Assembly (NCBI GenBank): GCA_003135455.1
Contig: PLBV01000097.1
Location: 10,598 to 45,200 of the forward strand
DNA from: Hyphomicrobiales bacterium
GTDB taxonomy: Bacteria; Pseudomonadota; Alphaproteobacteria; Rhizobiales; Methyloligellaceae
Direction of reading: 5' to 3'
DNA: 34,603 nucleotides
This document shows positions 20,767-29,921 of this stretch, piece by piece. The translations under genes were made by a program, and so were the position numbers. The notes beneath the pieces are model-generated. The model had not been told where the DNA came from. It saw only the letters and a program-made list of their open reading frames with translations, and made no database searches. Each line of letters begins with the position of its first letter. Position 1 is the first letter of the stretch.

Positions 20767-22751
20767 GGAGCCAGGCGCTAACCGAAATGGGCTCCGCTGC
20801 TCCATTGGACGCTGGGAACAGCCTTGAGGCGTCGATCGCCTCGGCAACGCAGGCGCTTTGGGCGCTGCAGCGGTCGGACGGACATTTCGTCTTCGAGCTC
20901 GAAGCCGATGCCACGATCCCGGCCGAATATGTGCTGCTCCGCCACTATCTCGCCGAGCCCGTCGACCCCGGTCTTGAGCAGAAGATCGCGCGATATCTCC
21001 GTCGCATTCAGTCCGCCGATGGCGGTTGGCCGCTGTTCTGCGCGGGCCAGTCCAATATCAGTGCAAGCGTCAAAGCCTATTTCGCGTTGAAGATGATCGG
21101 CGATGCCTCGGACGCCTCCCATATGACGCGCGCGCGGGACTGGATCCTCGCCCATGACGGCGCCGCGAACAGCAATGTGTTTACGCGAAATCTGCTCGCG
21201 CTCTTTGGCGCAATCCCGTGGCGCGGCGTGCCGGTGATGCCGGTCGAGATCATGCTCCTGCCGCGTTGGTTCCCGTTCCACCTCGACAAGGTCTCCTATT
21301 GGGCGCGCACCGTGATGGTGCCGCTGATGGTGCTGAATACGCTGAAGCCGCGGGCGCGCAATCGCAGAGGCATCCGCATTGACGAGCTTTTCGTCACTCC
21401 GCCCGAGAAGGTTCGGCATTGGCCGAAGGGCGCGCATCAGACATGGCCTTGGGCCGAATTGTTCGGTGGCATCGACCGGGTTTTGCGCAGCTTCGACCCC
21501 TATTTCCCAAAGGCCCTCCGCGCCCGTGCCATCGACAAGGCGGTCACCTTCGTCACGGAGCGGCTGAATGGAGAGGACGGGCTCGGCGCCATCTTTCCGG
21601 CAATGGCAAATTCGGTGCTGATGTTCGATGCCTTGGGCTATGCCAAGGACGACGCGAAGGTCCGGACGGCGAGGGCTTCGCTCGAAAAATTGCTGCTGAT
21701 CAAGGAGGATGAAGCCTATTGCCAGCCCTGCCTCTCGCCCGTCTGGGACACAGCGCTTACCGCTCACGCTCTGCTCGAGGTGGGTGGCCCAGATTGCGAG
21801 CAGCGCGCTCTCGACAGCCTCGACTGGCTGCGTCCCCTGCAGGTGCTTGACAGGATCGGAGATTGGGCGGCAAGCCGGCCCGGCATCCGCCCCGGCGGCT
21901 GGGCCTTCCAATACGCAAATCCGCATTATCCCGACCTCGACGACACAGCCGTCGTCGTCATGGCCATGGATCGCGCTTGCGCATGCATGACGAACGGGTC
22001 GGATGACAAGTACCGGGAGGCGATTGATCGCGGGCAGGAATGGATCATTGGCATGCAGAGCAGCAATGGCGGCTGGGCTGCCTTCGATGCCGATAACGAA
22101 TATTACTACCTCAACCAGATTCCGTTCTCCGATCACGGCGCCTTGTTGGACCCTCCGACCGCCGACGTCACCGCGCGTTGCGTGTCGATGCTCGCTCAGC
22201 TTGGGGCGAGGCCCGGCGAGAGCGAGGCGCTCGATAGGGGCATCGCCTATCTTCTCAAGACGCAGGAGAAAGACGGAAGCTGGCATGGCCGTTGGGGCAT
22301 GAACTACATCTACGGGACGTGGTCGGCGCTCTCCGCTTTGAACGCGGTGGGCATGGACTCCTCATCGCCCGAGATGTGGAAGGCAGTGAGATGGCTACTA
22401 TCGATCCAGAATGCCGAGGGGGGCTGGGGTGAGGGCGGCGAAAGCTACAAGCTCGACTATAAAGGACATGAGCCCGTGCCCAGCACGGCCTCACAAACCG
22501 CCTGGGCGTTGCTCGGATTGATGGCGGCAGGCGAGGTGGATCATCCGGCGGTCGCCAATGGCATCGGCTACCTCACGGAGACGCAAGGTGAGGACGGCTT
22601 CTGGGATGAGGCACTGTTCACCGCGACTGGATTTCCACGCGTCTTTTATCTCCGCTACCACGGCTATTCGAAATTCTTTCCGCTTTGGGCGATGGTCCGC
22701 TACCGCAATCTCAAAGCCGCCAACACCAAGACCGTTCTGGTCGGGATGTGA
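20763..22751 (+). CDS. shc: Squalene-hopene cyclase
   Basis: A 662-residue terpene cyclase (also called HpnF), normal length for the family. The catalytic DxDDTA is present as DLDDTA at residues 391-396, where the middle aspartate protonates squalene. Several QW repeats are visible, such as QSADGGWPLFCAGQ, QSSNGGWAAFDADN, QEKDGSWHGRWGMNYIYGTW and QNAEGGWGEGGESY. It is a monotopic inner-membrane enzyme that cyclises squalene to hopene and hopanol. ATG overlaps the hpnE stop (ATGA), and its own stop overlaps the GTG of hpnG. Only one cyclase gene is present in the window. Confidence 0.97.
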   Translation: MRSQALTEMGSAAPLDAGNSLEASIASATQALWALQRSDGHFVFELEADATIPAEYVLLRHYLAEPVDPGLEQKIARYLRRIQSADGGWPLFCAGQSNISASVKAYFALKMIGDASDASHMTRARDWILAHDGAANSNVFTRNLLALFGAIPWRGVPVMPVEIMLLPRWFPFHLDKVSYWARTVMVPLMVLNTLKPRARNRRGIRIDELFVTPPEKVRHWPKGAHQTWPWAELFGGIDRVLRSFDPYFPKALRARAIDKAVTFVTERLNGEDGLGAIFPAMANSVLMFDALGYAKDDAKVRTARASLEKLLLIKEDEAYCQPCLSPVWDTALTAHALLEVGGPDCEQRALDSLDWLRPLQVLDRIGDWAASRPGIRPGGWAFQYANPHYPDLDDTAVVVMAMDRACACMTNGSDDKYREAIDRGQEWIIGMQSSNGGWAAFDADNEYYYLNQIPFSDHGALLDPPTADVTARCVSMLAQLGARPGESEALDRGIAYLLKTQEKDGSWHGRWGMNYIYGTWSALSALNAVGMDSSSPEMWKAVRWLLSIQNAEGGWGEGGESYKLDYKGHEPVPSTASQTAWALLGLMAAGEVDHPAVANGIGYLTETQGEDGFWDEALFTATGFPRVFYLRYHGYSKFFPLWAMVRYRNLKAANTKTVLVGM

Positions 22752-23443
22752 GCTTGAGGGGGGAAACGCCGGGCTTCGTCATCGCCGCGGGAGGTCTCCG
22801 CATCGAGGCCCAAATCGCGGCGCGATCGGCCCGCGTCAGATCCGTGGCCGGGGGAGGGGACGGAGCGCGGCTTGAAGAGCTCATCGAGCATTCGGTTGCC
22901 GAGGGAGGCCAAGCCATCATCAGCTTCGGCATTGCCGCAGGCCTCGCGCCGGGTATGGCGGCCGGAGCGTGTCTTATCGGCAGCGAGGTCCTCCATGAAG
23001 GCCAATCCTATTCCGCCGACGCGGCCTGGACGGCGCGTCTAGAGGAGTTGCTTGGCAGCGCTCATCTCGTCGCAATCGCTGGCGTTGATCGCCCGCTGAT
23101 ATCAGCTTTGGAAAAGCGGGCGCTCCACGCGGAGAGCGGCGCCGTCGCGGCTGATATGGAAAGCCATATTGTCGCTCGTCTTGCCACGCGGCATGGGCTG
23201 CCCTTTGCCGTGCTGCGCGTGATCGCCGATCCTGCCGAGCGGGAAATACCGGCCGCGGCGCTTGCCGGCATGCGGAGAGACGGAGGGGTCGACCTTCTAG
23301 CGGTGCTCGCCTCGCTCTTAAAGCACCCAGGCCAACTCCCGGCGCTCCTTCGCCTGGCCGCCGATTCGCGGCGCGCCGTGGCCACGCTACTCCGCTGCCA
23401 CAACCTCTTGGGTCCGGGCCTCGGCTTTGCGGATCTCGACTAG
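22748..23443 (+). CDS. hpnG: Adenosylhopane nucleosidase/phosphorylase HpnG
   Basis: A 231-residue purine nucleoside phosphorylase/MTA-SAH nucleosidase fold protein. Visible motifs are ISFGIAAGLAPGMAAG, SGAVAADMESHIVARLA (the substrate-binding Met-Glu) and RVIADPAEREIP, whose Asp is the likely general acid. In the pathway it removes adenine from adenosylhopane made by HpnH, giving ribosylhopane or its phosphate. The track start at 22685 lies inside shc; GTG at 22748 overlaps the shc stop as GTGA and is preferred. The last 57 bases overlap, in opposite direction, the end of hpnH, so the C-terminal residues of both proteins are encoded by the same DNA. Confidence 0.92.
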   Translation: MSLRGETPGFVIAAGGLRIEAQIAARSARVRSVAGGGDGARLEELIEHSVAEGGQAIISFGIAAGLAPGMAAGACLIGSEVLHEGQSYSADAAWTARLEELLGSAHLVAIAGVDRPLISALEKRALHAESGAVAADMESHIVARLATRHGLPFAVLRVIADPAEREIPAAALAGMRRDGGVDLLAVLASLLKHPGQLPALLRLAADSRRAVATLLRCHNLLGPGLGFADLD

Positions 23444-24532
23444 CTTTTCCTCGACGTGCCTGGTGAAGACGTATTCCGCTGGCCGCTGCCGGTCGAGCGG
23501 AATATCCGGGGCCATCGGCCCGTCGGTCTTGATGCCCGCAAGCGCCACTTTCGCGGCCTTCCACGGCTTCTTGACCGCGTCCATGACGGCAGAGGCTTCG
23601 AAGCCGCTATGCACCATGCAGTCGGCGCATTTCTCGTAATTGCCCGTACCGTATCTGTCCCAGTCGGTATCCTCCATCAGCTCCTTGAAGGTCTTGGCAT
23701 AGCCTTCGCCGAGCAGATAGCAGGGGCGCTGCCAGCCGAACACCGTCCGCGTCGGGTTGCCCCAGGGCGTGCAGTGATAGGTCTGATTGCCGGCGAGAAA
23801 ATCGAGGAACAGTCGCGACTGGAAGATCGGCCAGCGCGGCTTTCCCTCGCTGCGGAAGATGTCCCGGAACAGCTGCTTAGTCCTGGTGCGATTGAGGAAA
23901 TGCTGCTGGTCCGGTGCGCGCTCATAGGCGTAGCCGGGCGAAAGCGTGATGCCGTCGATACCCAGCGACACGACGCTATCGAAGAACTTGGCCACGCGCT
24001 CAGGCTCAGCATTGCTGAACAACGTGCAGTTGATGTTGACGCGGAAGCCTCTCGCCTTGGCCGACTTTATGGCTGCGACGGCGCGGTCATAGACCCCCGT
24101 CTTGCAAACCGACCTGTCGTGCATCTCTTTGTCGCCATCCAGATGCACCGACCAATTGAACCGGCTGTGGGGCTGATATTGGCCGAGCTTCTTCTCCATC
24201 AACAGCGCATTGGTGCACACGGTGATATATTTGCCCTTGGCCAGCGCGCCTACGACAATCTCGGGAAGCTCTTTGTGTAGCAGTGGCTCACCGCCGGCGA
24301 GTACGACCACGGGGGCCCCGCATTCGTCGATTGCCTGCATGCAATCGGCAACCGGCAGCCGCTGGTCCAGGATCTTGTCGGGATAATCGATCTTGCCGCA
24401 GCCCGCACAGGCGAGGTTGCAGCGAAAAAGCGGCTCGAGCATCAGCACCAGAGGGTAACGTTTTCGACCCCTCAAATGTTGGCGGACGACATACGCCCCA
24501 ACGACTAAGGCCTGACTGAGAGGAATACCCAC
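23387..24532 (-). CDS. hpnH: Adenosylhopene transferase HpnH (radical SAM)
   Basis: A 381-residue radical SAM enzyme. The cluster-binding CxxxCxxC is C38, C42 and C45 in RCNLACAGCGKIDYP, followed by VVVLAGGEPLLHKEL. A C-terminal extension holds more cysteines (TYHCTPWGNP, YEKCADCMVHSGFEA), as in HpnH homologues. It joins the 5'-deoxyadenosyl group of S-adenosylmethionine to hopene, the first step in making the extended side chain. It is on the opposite strand to shc and hpnG and converges on hpnG with a 57-base overlap. Upstream on the same strand, 48 bases away, is ispH, so hpnH is probably expressed with isoprenoid synthesis rather than with hpnA-G. Confidence 0.96.
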   Translation of the reverse strand: MGIPLSQALVVGAYVVRQHLRGRKRYPLVLMLEPLFRCNLACAGCGKIDYPDKILDQRLPVADCMQAIDECGAPVVVLAGGEPLLHKELPEIVVGALAKGKYITVCTNALLMEKKLGQYQPHSRFNWSVHLDGDKEMHDRSVCKTGVYDRAVAAIKSAKARGFRVNINCTLFSNAEPERVAKFFDSVVSLGIDGITLSPGYAYERAPDQQHFLNRTRTKQLFRDIFRSEGKPRWPIFQSRLFLDFLAGNQTYHCTPWGNPTRTVFGWQRPCYLLGEGYAKTFKELMEDTDWDRYGTGNYEKCADCMVHSGFEASAVMDAVKKPWKAAKVALAGIKTDGPMAPDIPLDRQRPAEYVFTRHVEEKLVEIRKAEARTQEVVAAE

Positions 24533-24580
24533 TACCGGCTCCGTGGTTGTGTTCGCGCCGCGAAAAACATGGAAATCGGT

Positions 24581-25507
24581 TTACGCTACCACGAGCGCTT
24601 GAGGAATCCGGAAGTGAACTTTTTCCTCGATCCCGGACAGGGTCGATAGCTCCACCGGCCCTAAGCGCCCGAGAGCATTGATAACGTCATCGACCAGCAC
24701 CTCGGGCGCCGACGCCCCTGCGGTCAATCCGATCGTCGTCATGCCTGCGAACCATTCCTGCTTGAGCGCGCTCCCGTCGGGCACGAGGTAGCTCGGGACG
24801 CCGGCCTCTGCCCCTATCTCGCGCAGGCGGTTTGAATTCGAGCTGTTGCTCGCGCCAACGACGAGGATCAGCTCGACCAAACGAGCGAGCTCGCGAACGG
24901 CTGTTTGTCGGTTCTGCGTAGCGTAGCAGATGTCGCGGGTCTCGGGACCTACAACATCGCTGAACCCATTCCTGACCGCCGCGATGGTGGCACGGGTGTC
25001 GTCCACACTCAGCGTTGTCTGAGTGATGTAGGCTATGGGCGCATCGGCGGGGATATCGAGCCGTCCGACATCGTCCTTGCTTTGAATGAGATGCACCTCG
25101 CCCTTGAGCTGGCCCATCGTTCCCTCGATCTCGGGATGCCCGGCATGACCGATCAGGATCAGGATGCGGCCTTGGTCGATATAGCGCTGGCCCTCGTGAT
25201 GGACCTTCGCAACGAGAGGGCAGACCGCGTCCAGCACCGACAAGCCTCGCGCCTTGGCATCCATCTCGACGGCACGCGACACCCCATGGGCGCTGAAAAT
25301 CGTCACCGCGCCTGGGGGCACTTCGGAAAGGTCCTCCACGAAGCGAGCCCCTTTAGCCTTAAGGCTCTCGACGACATGGCGGTTGTGCACTATCTCGTGG
25401 CGCACATAGACGGGCGCGCCGAATTTATCGAGCGCCCGCTCCACGATCTCAATTGCTCGGACAACGCCGGCACAGAAGCCGCGCGGCTGCGCTAAGATGA
25501 CCTTCAT
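24581..25507 (-). CDS. ispH: 4-hydroxy-3-methylbut-2-enyl diphosphate reductase IspH
   Basis: A 308-residue enzyme for the last step of the MEP pathway, making isopentenyl and dimethylallyl diphosphate. The three iron-sulfur ligands are C12 ([12 protein letters not shown]), C96 ([12 protein letters not shown]) and C194 ([11 protein letters not shown]). [30 protein letters not shown] and [11 protein letters not shown] are further signatures. The length is normal. It leads a minus-strand pair with hpnH and diverges from hpnN across about 270-360 bases. Its presence inside the hopanoid locus suggests dedicated precursor supply, or that the only chromosomal copy lives here. Confidence 0.97.
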   Translation of the reverse strand: MKVILAQPRGFCAGVVRAIEIVERALDKFGAPVYVRHEIVHNRHVVESLKAKGARFVEDLSEVPPGAVTIFSAHGVSRAVEMDAKARGLSVLDAVCPLVAKVHHEGQRYIDQGRILILIGHAGHPEIEGTMGQLKGEVHLIQSKDDVGRLDIPADAPIAYITQTTLSVDDTRATIAAVRNGFSDVVGPETRDICYATQNRQTAVRELARLVELILVVGASNSSNSNRLREIGAEAGVPSYLVPDGSALKQEWFAGMTTIGLTAGASAPEVLVDDVINALGRLGPVELSTLSGIEEKVHFRIPQALVVA

Positions 25508-25776
25508 GAGGCCCGTCCAGTGTAGGAAACCCCTCGCGCCGGCCGAACCGTGCCGACGCCCACATTAGCCCGCCGCCGAGGCAAGCGGTCAAGATGCTTC
25601 CGTGTCGCTGATGCGGCGTAAACCAGTGAAAACATAGGTGATCGTCTTCCTATTCGGGCGGGTTCGCGTCAAATAGGTTCCCAAAGAGGGCCCAAAAGAT
25701 GACGCCAAGTGGGGACCAGTCCATGCTCATGGAGCCCCGTCGTATCGTCTAGGCCGTCGTCAAGCCAAGAGGATGA
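25508..25776. other. Divergent promoter region between ispH and hpnN
   Basis: About 270 bases (360 if hpnN starts at its first ATG). Promoters for both directions should lie here, but no motif stands out; no EcfG-type pair with correct -10 was found. The minus-strand ORF 25669-25980 looks spurious. Confidence 0.45.
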
Positions 25777-25866
25777 TTGAGTCATCCGACGCATGTGGGG
25801 TCGCCATCGCCAACCGCCGAACCAACGCTGCTGCAACTCGTAAGAAGCTCTAGAGACGGTCTGGAT

Positions 25867-28455
25867 ATGCTTGAAAGGGCCATCGCTGCGGTTGCCACAG
25901 CATGTTGTCGGGTTCCCTGGTTTACGGTGTTCATCGCGTCGACGGTAACTTCCGGCGCGATTATCTACGCCTTCCAACATTTTGCAATTAACACGGACAC
26001 GAGCGCGTTAATTTCATCGAGGCTTCCGTGGCGCCAGCACGAATTGAAGCTCGATGCGGCATTTCCGCAACGGTCCGATACGATCTTGGTGGTTCTGGAC
26101 GGGGCGACGCCTGAGCTTGCCGAGGGCGCAACGCGGGCACTTGCAGCTGCCCTCATCGAGAATCCCGACCATATCGAAACGGTTTATCGGCCCGACGGAG
26201 GCGCCTTTTTTGAGAAGAGTGGGCTGCTGTTCTTGCCTGTCGAAGGGGTGCAGCGCTCGACCGAGCAGCTGATTCGGGCCCAGCCCTTTCTCGGCACGCT
26301 GGCCGCCGACCCATCGCTGCGTGGCCTCGCCGATGCGCTATCCCTCATTCCGCGGGGGATGAAAGAAGGCCAGATCGAAATCAAAGACTTCGCCGCACCG
26401 CTTTCGCGTGTGTCCGCCGCCATCGAAGATATCATCGACGGGCGCTCCGCTGCGTTCTCCTGGAACGAGCTTCTGACCGGCGCGGCGTCTGACCCAGGCG
26501 AGCTGCGCCGCTTCATCCGCGTCAAGCCGATCCTCGATTATGGTTCGCTGGAGCCGGGTGCCGCGGCATCGGAGACGATCCGCAGCGCCGCCGCCAAGCT
26601 CGGTCTTGTGCCCGATCACGGTATCAAAGTCCGTCTTACCGGCCCCATTGCCATTGCCGATGAGGAATTCGCAACGCTTGCCGACGGCGCGCTGCTCAAC
26701 ATCCTCTTGACGACCGGGGTGGTGTTGCTCGTTCTCTGGCTCGCGCTGCGCTCGGGTCGGATTATCCTCGCAGTCGTTCTCAGTCTCTTCGCTGGCCTTG
26801 CCGCGACTGCCGCCTCAGGTCTGGCGATGCTGGGCGCCTTCAATCCTATTTCAGTCGCCTTTGCCGTCCTCTTCGTCGGTATCGGGGTCGATTTCGGCAT
26901 CCAAGTGTCTGTGCGCTACCGAAAGGAACGGCACATCAACGACGATCTAAACGCCGCGCTCGGGGCGGCCGTCGCCGGAATAGCGAATCCCTTGACTCTG
27001 GCCGCGGCCGCCACGGCAGCCGGCTTCTATGCTTTTTTGCCCACCGACTATCGCGGCGTATCGGAATTGGGGCTCGTCGCCGGCACGGGCATGATCATCG
27101 CCTTCATCACCAGCATTACGCTCTTGCCCGCACTCTTGACGATTTTGAAGCCGCCGGGGGAGTCGAGCGAGATCGGGTACCGCAGGCTCGCTCCGGTCGA
27201 CCGCTTCATGGCGCGCCATAGAGTTTCGATCCTGCTTCTCACCGGTATTTTGGTTGCGGCAGGTCTGCCGCTCCTCAATGACCTCAAATTCGAGTTCAAT
27301 CCGCTGAGCTTGAGGAGTGCAAAAGTCGAATCGGTAGCAACGCTGATCGAGCTCATGAAGGACCCGGCGAACACCCTTAGCGGGGTCGACGTCCTTGCTC
27401 CGTCACTGGAGGACGCTAAGGTGATTGCGCAACGCTTGGAGAGGCTCCCTGAGGTTTCCGGCGCGACGACGCTGGCAAGCTTCGCGCCGCAGCAGCAGGA
27501 TGAGAAGCTAGCCCTGATCGAAGATGCGGCTTCTCTGCTTGGTCCTACCATCGACGTTTCGGAGCCTAGGCCGCTCCCAACCGACGACGAGACAAAGGAA
27601 GCACTCACCAATGCGGCTCAGGGCTTTACGGTAGCCGCGGGCCAAGGTTCCGACGCCTCGTTAAGCAGCGTTGCCGCGGCGCTGACGAAGCTCGCCGGCA
27701 CCGATCCAGCGCGCCGAGCCGCTGTCGGAAACGCCCTTCTCGATGGCCTGAGACTTCGGCTTGAGCAGATCCGCATCGCGCTACGGCCGGAGCGCGTCTT
27801 AATCGATCGAATGCCGCAGGACCTGGTGCGCGAATGGGTGGCCTCCGATGGTTCGGCCCGCGTCGAAGTCGCCCCCAAAGGCGATCAAAACGACGACGAA
27901 ACGATGCGACGCTTTGCCTCCGCTGTGCTCGCGGTCGCACCGGAAGCGACGGGCTTGCCGATCCTAGTCCAGCAGTCGGCGCGCACTGTTGTGCGCGCGT
28001 TCCTGCAAGCTGGCGCTCTCGCGCTGGTCTCGATCACGGTGCTCTTGCTCGTCGTTTTGCGGCGCGTCAGGGACGTGCTGGTGACGCTCGTGCCTCTGCT
28101 GCTTGCAGGTGTCGTAACGTTGGAGCTGACGGTGCTCTTAGGATTGCCGCTCAATTTCGCCAACATCATTGCGCTGCCGCTGCTGCTTGGTGTTGGGGTG
28201 GCGTTCAAGGTTTACTACGTGCTCGCCTGGCGAGGAGGCGAGATAAGCCCACTCGCATCGTCGCTGACGCGCGCCGTTATATTCAGCGCGATGACGACGG
28301 CAACCGCTTTCGCAAGCCTATGGTTGTCGAATCATCCCGGCACGTCCAGCATGGGAAAGCTTTTATGCCTGTCGCTCGTCACCACACTCGCTGCGGCCGT
28401 GCTGTTTCAGCCAATCCTGATGGGGCCGCCCCGGCAGCCGGCGCAGCCGAGTTAG
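25867..28455 (+). CDS. hpnN: Hopanoid-associated RND transporter HpnN
   Basis: An RND-superfamily inner-membrane protein of about 862 residues. It has a first membrane helix (FTVFIASTVTSGAIIYAF), a periplasmic domain after FAINTDTSALISSRLPWRQ, an SSD-like bundle with VAFAVLFVGIGVDFGIQVSV, a second periplasmic domain, and a second bundle with FANIIALPLLLGVGVAFKVY. This two-lobed plan with 12 helices is typical. In Rhodopseudomonas palustris HpnN is needed to carry hopanoids to the outer membrane; the same role is likely here. The track starts at TTG 25777 with AGAGGA close by; I prefer ATG 25867 because homologues begin about 20-30 residues before the FAINTDTS segment. It is convergent with hpnJ, 24 bases apart. 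Confidence 0.94.
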   Translation: MLERAIAAVATACCRVPWFTVFIASTVTSGAIIYAFQHFAINTDTSALISSRLPWRQHELKLDAAFPQRSDTILVVLDGATPELAEGATRALAAALIENPDHIETVYRPDGGAFFEKSGLLFLPVEGVQRSTEQLIRAQPFLGTLAADPSLRGLADALSLIPRGMKEGQIEIKDFAAPLSRVSAAIEDIIDGRSAAFSWNELLTGAASDPGELRRFIRVKPILDYGSLEPGAAASETIRSAAAKLGLVPDHGIKVRLTGPIAIADEEFATLADGALLNILLTTGVVLLVLWLALRSGRIILAVVLSLFAGLAATAASGLAMLGAFNPISVAFAVLFVGIGVDFGIQVSVRYRKERHINDDLNAALGAAVAGIANPLTLAAAATAAGFYAFLPTDYRGVSELGLVAGTGMIIAFITSITLLPALLTILKPPGESSEIGYRRLAPVDRFMARHRVSILLLTGILVAAGLPLLNDLKFEFNPLSLRSAKVESVATLIELMKDPANTLSGVDVLAPSLEDAKVIAQRLERLPEVSGATTLASFAPQQQDEKLALIEDAASLLGPTIDVSEPRPLPTDDETKEALTNAAQGFTVAAGQGSDASLSSVAAALTKLAGTDPARRAAVGNALLDGLRLRLEQIRIALRPERVLIDRMPQDLVREWVASDGSARVEVAPKGDQNDDETMRRFASAVLAVAPEATGLPILVQQSARTVVRAFLQAGALALVSITVLLLVVLRRVRDVLVTLVPLLLAGVVTLELTVLLGLPLNFANIIALPLLLGVGVAFKVYYVLAWRGGEISPLASSLTRAVIFSAMTTATAFASLWLSNHPGTSSMGKLLCLSLVTTLAAAVLFQPILMGPPRQPAQPS

Positions 28456-28479
28456 CGTGCCCGCGGTGCCGATTAGCGG

Positions 28480-29907
28480 TCAGGCGCCGACGTCACGCCT
28501 CTCGCGCAGGAAGCGGAAAAATTCCAAACCCTCGCGCAGCCGGCGCTTCATCATCTCGGGGCTGCGCACCATCTCGCCGACGATGGCGGCGATCTTTGGG
28601 GCACGGAAGTAGAACCGCTTATAGAAGGCTTCGACCGAGTCGAAGATCTCGGTATGGCTCAGATGCGGATAGGACAGGGGCGCGATTTGCGTTCCAAGCT
28701 CGGTCAAGAGTTCCTGGTTCTCATCGAACAGCCATTTGTTCTCGCGCGCCTGATTGTACAGGAAGGTGCCGGGGTAGGGTGCGGCCAGCGACACCTGGAT
28801 CGTGTGCGGGTTGATCTCGTTGGCGAAGCGGATCGTCTCCTCGATCGTCTCCGTGGTCTCGCCGGGAAGGCCGAGAATGAAAGTGCCGTGAATGACGATG
28901 CCGAGCTCGTGGCAGTCCTTGGTGAAACGGCGGGCGAAGTCGACGCGCACGCCCTTCTTGATATTGTACAGGATCTGCTGATTACCGGTCTCATAGCCGA
29001 CCAGCAGCAGCCGCAAGCCATTGTCCTTCATCACCTTCAGCGTCTCGCGCGGGACGTTGGCCTTGGCGTTGCAGGACCAAGTTAGGCCAAGCTTGCCGAT
29101 CTCCTTGGCGAGCGCCTCGACGCGCGGCAGATTGTCGGTGAGCGTGTCGTCGTCGAAAAAGAACTCCTTGACCTGTGGGAACGCAGCCGCAGCCCATTTC
29201 AGCTCTTCTATGACATTGCCGACGCTGCGCACGCGGTAGCGATGACCGCCGACGGTCTGAGGCCAAAGGCAGAAGGTGCAGCGCGATTTGCAGCCGCGGC
29301 CGGTGTAGAAGGAGATGTAGGGATGCTTGAGATAGCCGCCGAAATAATTCTCGACGACGAGGTCGCGCTTATAGACCGGCGTGACGAAGGGCAGTGAGTC
29401 CATGTCCTCCAGTGTCGGGCGTTCGGCGTTGTGAACAATGACGCCGTCCGCATTGCGATAGGACAGGCCGACGATCTTGCTCCAGTCCCGTCCTTCCGAC
29501 ACTTCCTTGATGGTGTAATCGAACTCGTTGCGGGCAACGAAATCGATAGCCCATGACGCTTTCAGGCTTTCCTCGGGCTGCACAGCGACCTTGGCGCCGA
29601 TGAAGCCGATCTTGAGGCTCGGATTGAGCTCCTTCATCGCCTCCGCGGTCTTCACGTCGCTCGCGAACGATGGTGACGACGTATGCAGGACAAGCAGCTC
29701 GTATTGGCGCGCGTAAGGGGCGATATCGGCAAAGCTGAGATCGTGCGGCGGCGCGTCGATAAGTTTTGAGTTCTCAACCAGGGCTGCAGGCTGCGCAAGC
29801 CAGGTCGGGTACCAGAACGAGCGAACTTCGCGGCGCATTTGGTAACGGGCGCCTGCGCCGCCATCAAAGCCGTCATAGGACGGAGCTTGCAGGAAGAGCG
29901 TTCGCAT
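28480..29907 (-). CDS. hpnJ: Hopanoid-associated radical SAM protein HpnJ
   Basis: A 475-residue protein with an N-terminal cobalamin-binding-like domain (about 1-150) and a radical SAM domain. The cluster cysteines are C206, C210 and C213 in GRGCKSRCTFCLWPQ, followed by EFFFDDDTLTDNL and LLLVGYETGNQQIL. HpnJ is required to make the cyclitol ether head group, presumably by ring contraction of the glucosamine on bacteriohopanetetrol. It is the second gene after hpnI (14 bases apart) and converges on hpnN. Length and motif order agree with the family. Confidence 0.95.
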   Translation of the reverse strand: MRTLFLQAPSYDGFDGGAGARYQMRREVRSFWYPTWLAQPAALVENSKLIDAPPHDLSFADIAPYARQYELLVLHTSSPSFASDVKTAEAMKELNPSLKIGFIGAKVAVQPEESLKASWAIDFVARNEFDYTIKEVSEGRDWSKIVGLSYRNADGVIVHNAERPTLEDMDSLPFVTPVYKRDLVVENYFGGYLKHPYISFYTGRGCKSRCTFCLWPQTVGGHRYRVRSVGNVIEELKWAAAAFPQVKEFFFDDDTLTDNLPRVEALAKEIGKLGLTWSCNAKANVPRETLKVMKDNGLRLLLVGYETGNQQILYNIKKGVRVDFARRFTKDCHELGIVIHGTFILGLPGETTETIEETIRFANEINPHTIQVSLAAPYPGTFLYNQARENKWLFDENQELLTELGTQIAPLSYPHLSHTEIFDSVEAFYKRFYFRAPKIAAIVGEMVRSPEMMKRRLREGLEFFRFLRERRDVGA

Positions 29908-29921
29908 ATGCGTCTGTCCCC

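Noticed and set aside
20778-22286. Minus-strand ORF of 502 codons
   Set aside because: A shadow of squalene-hopene cyclase caused by high GC; the plus-strand protein has all the family motifs.
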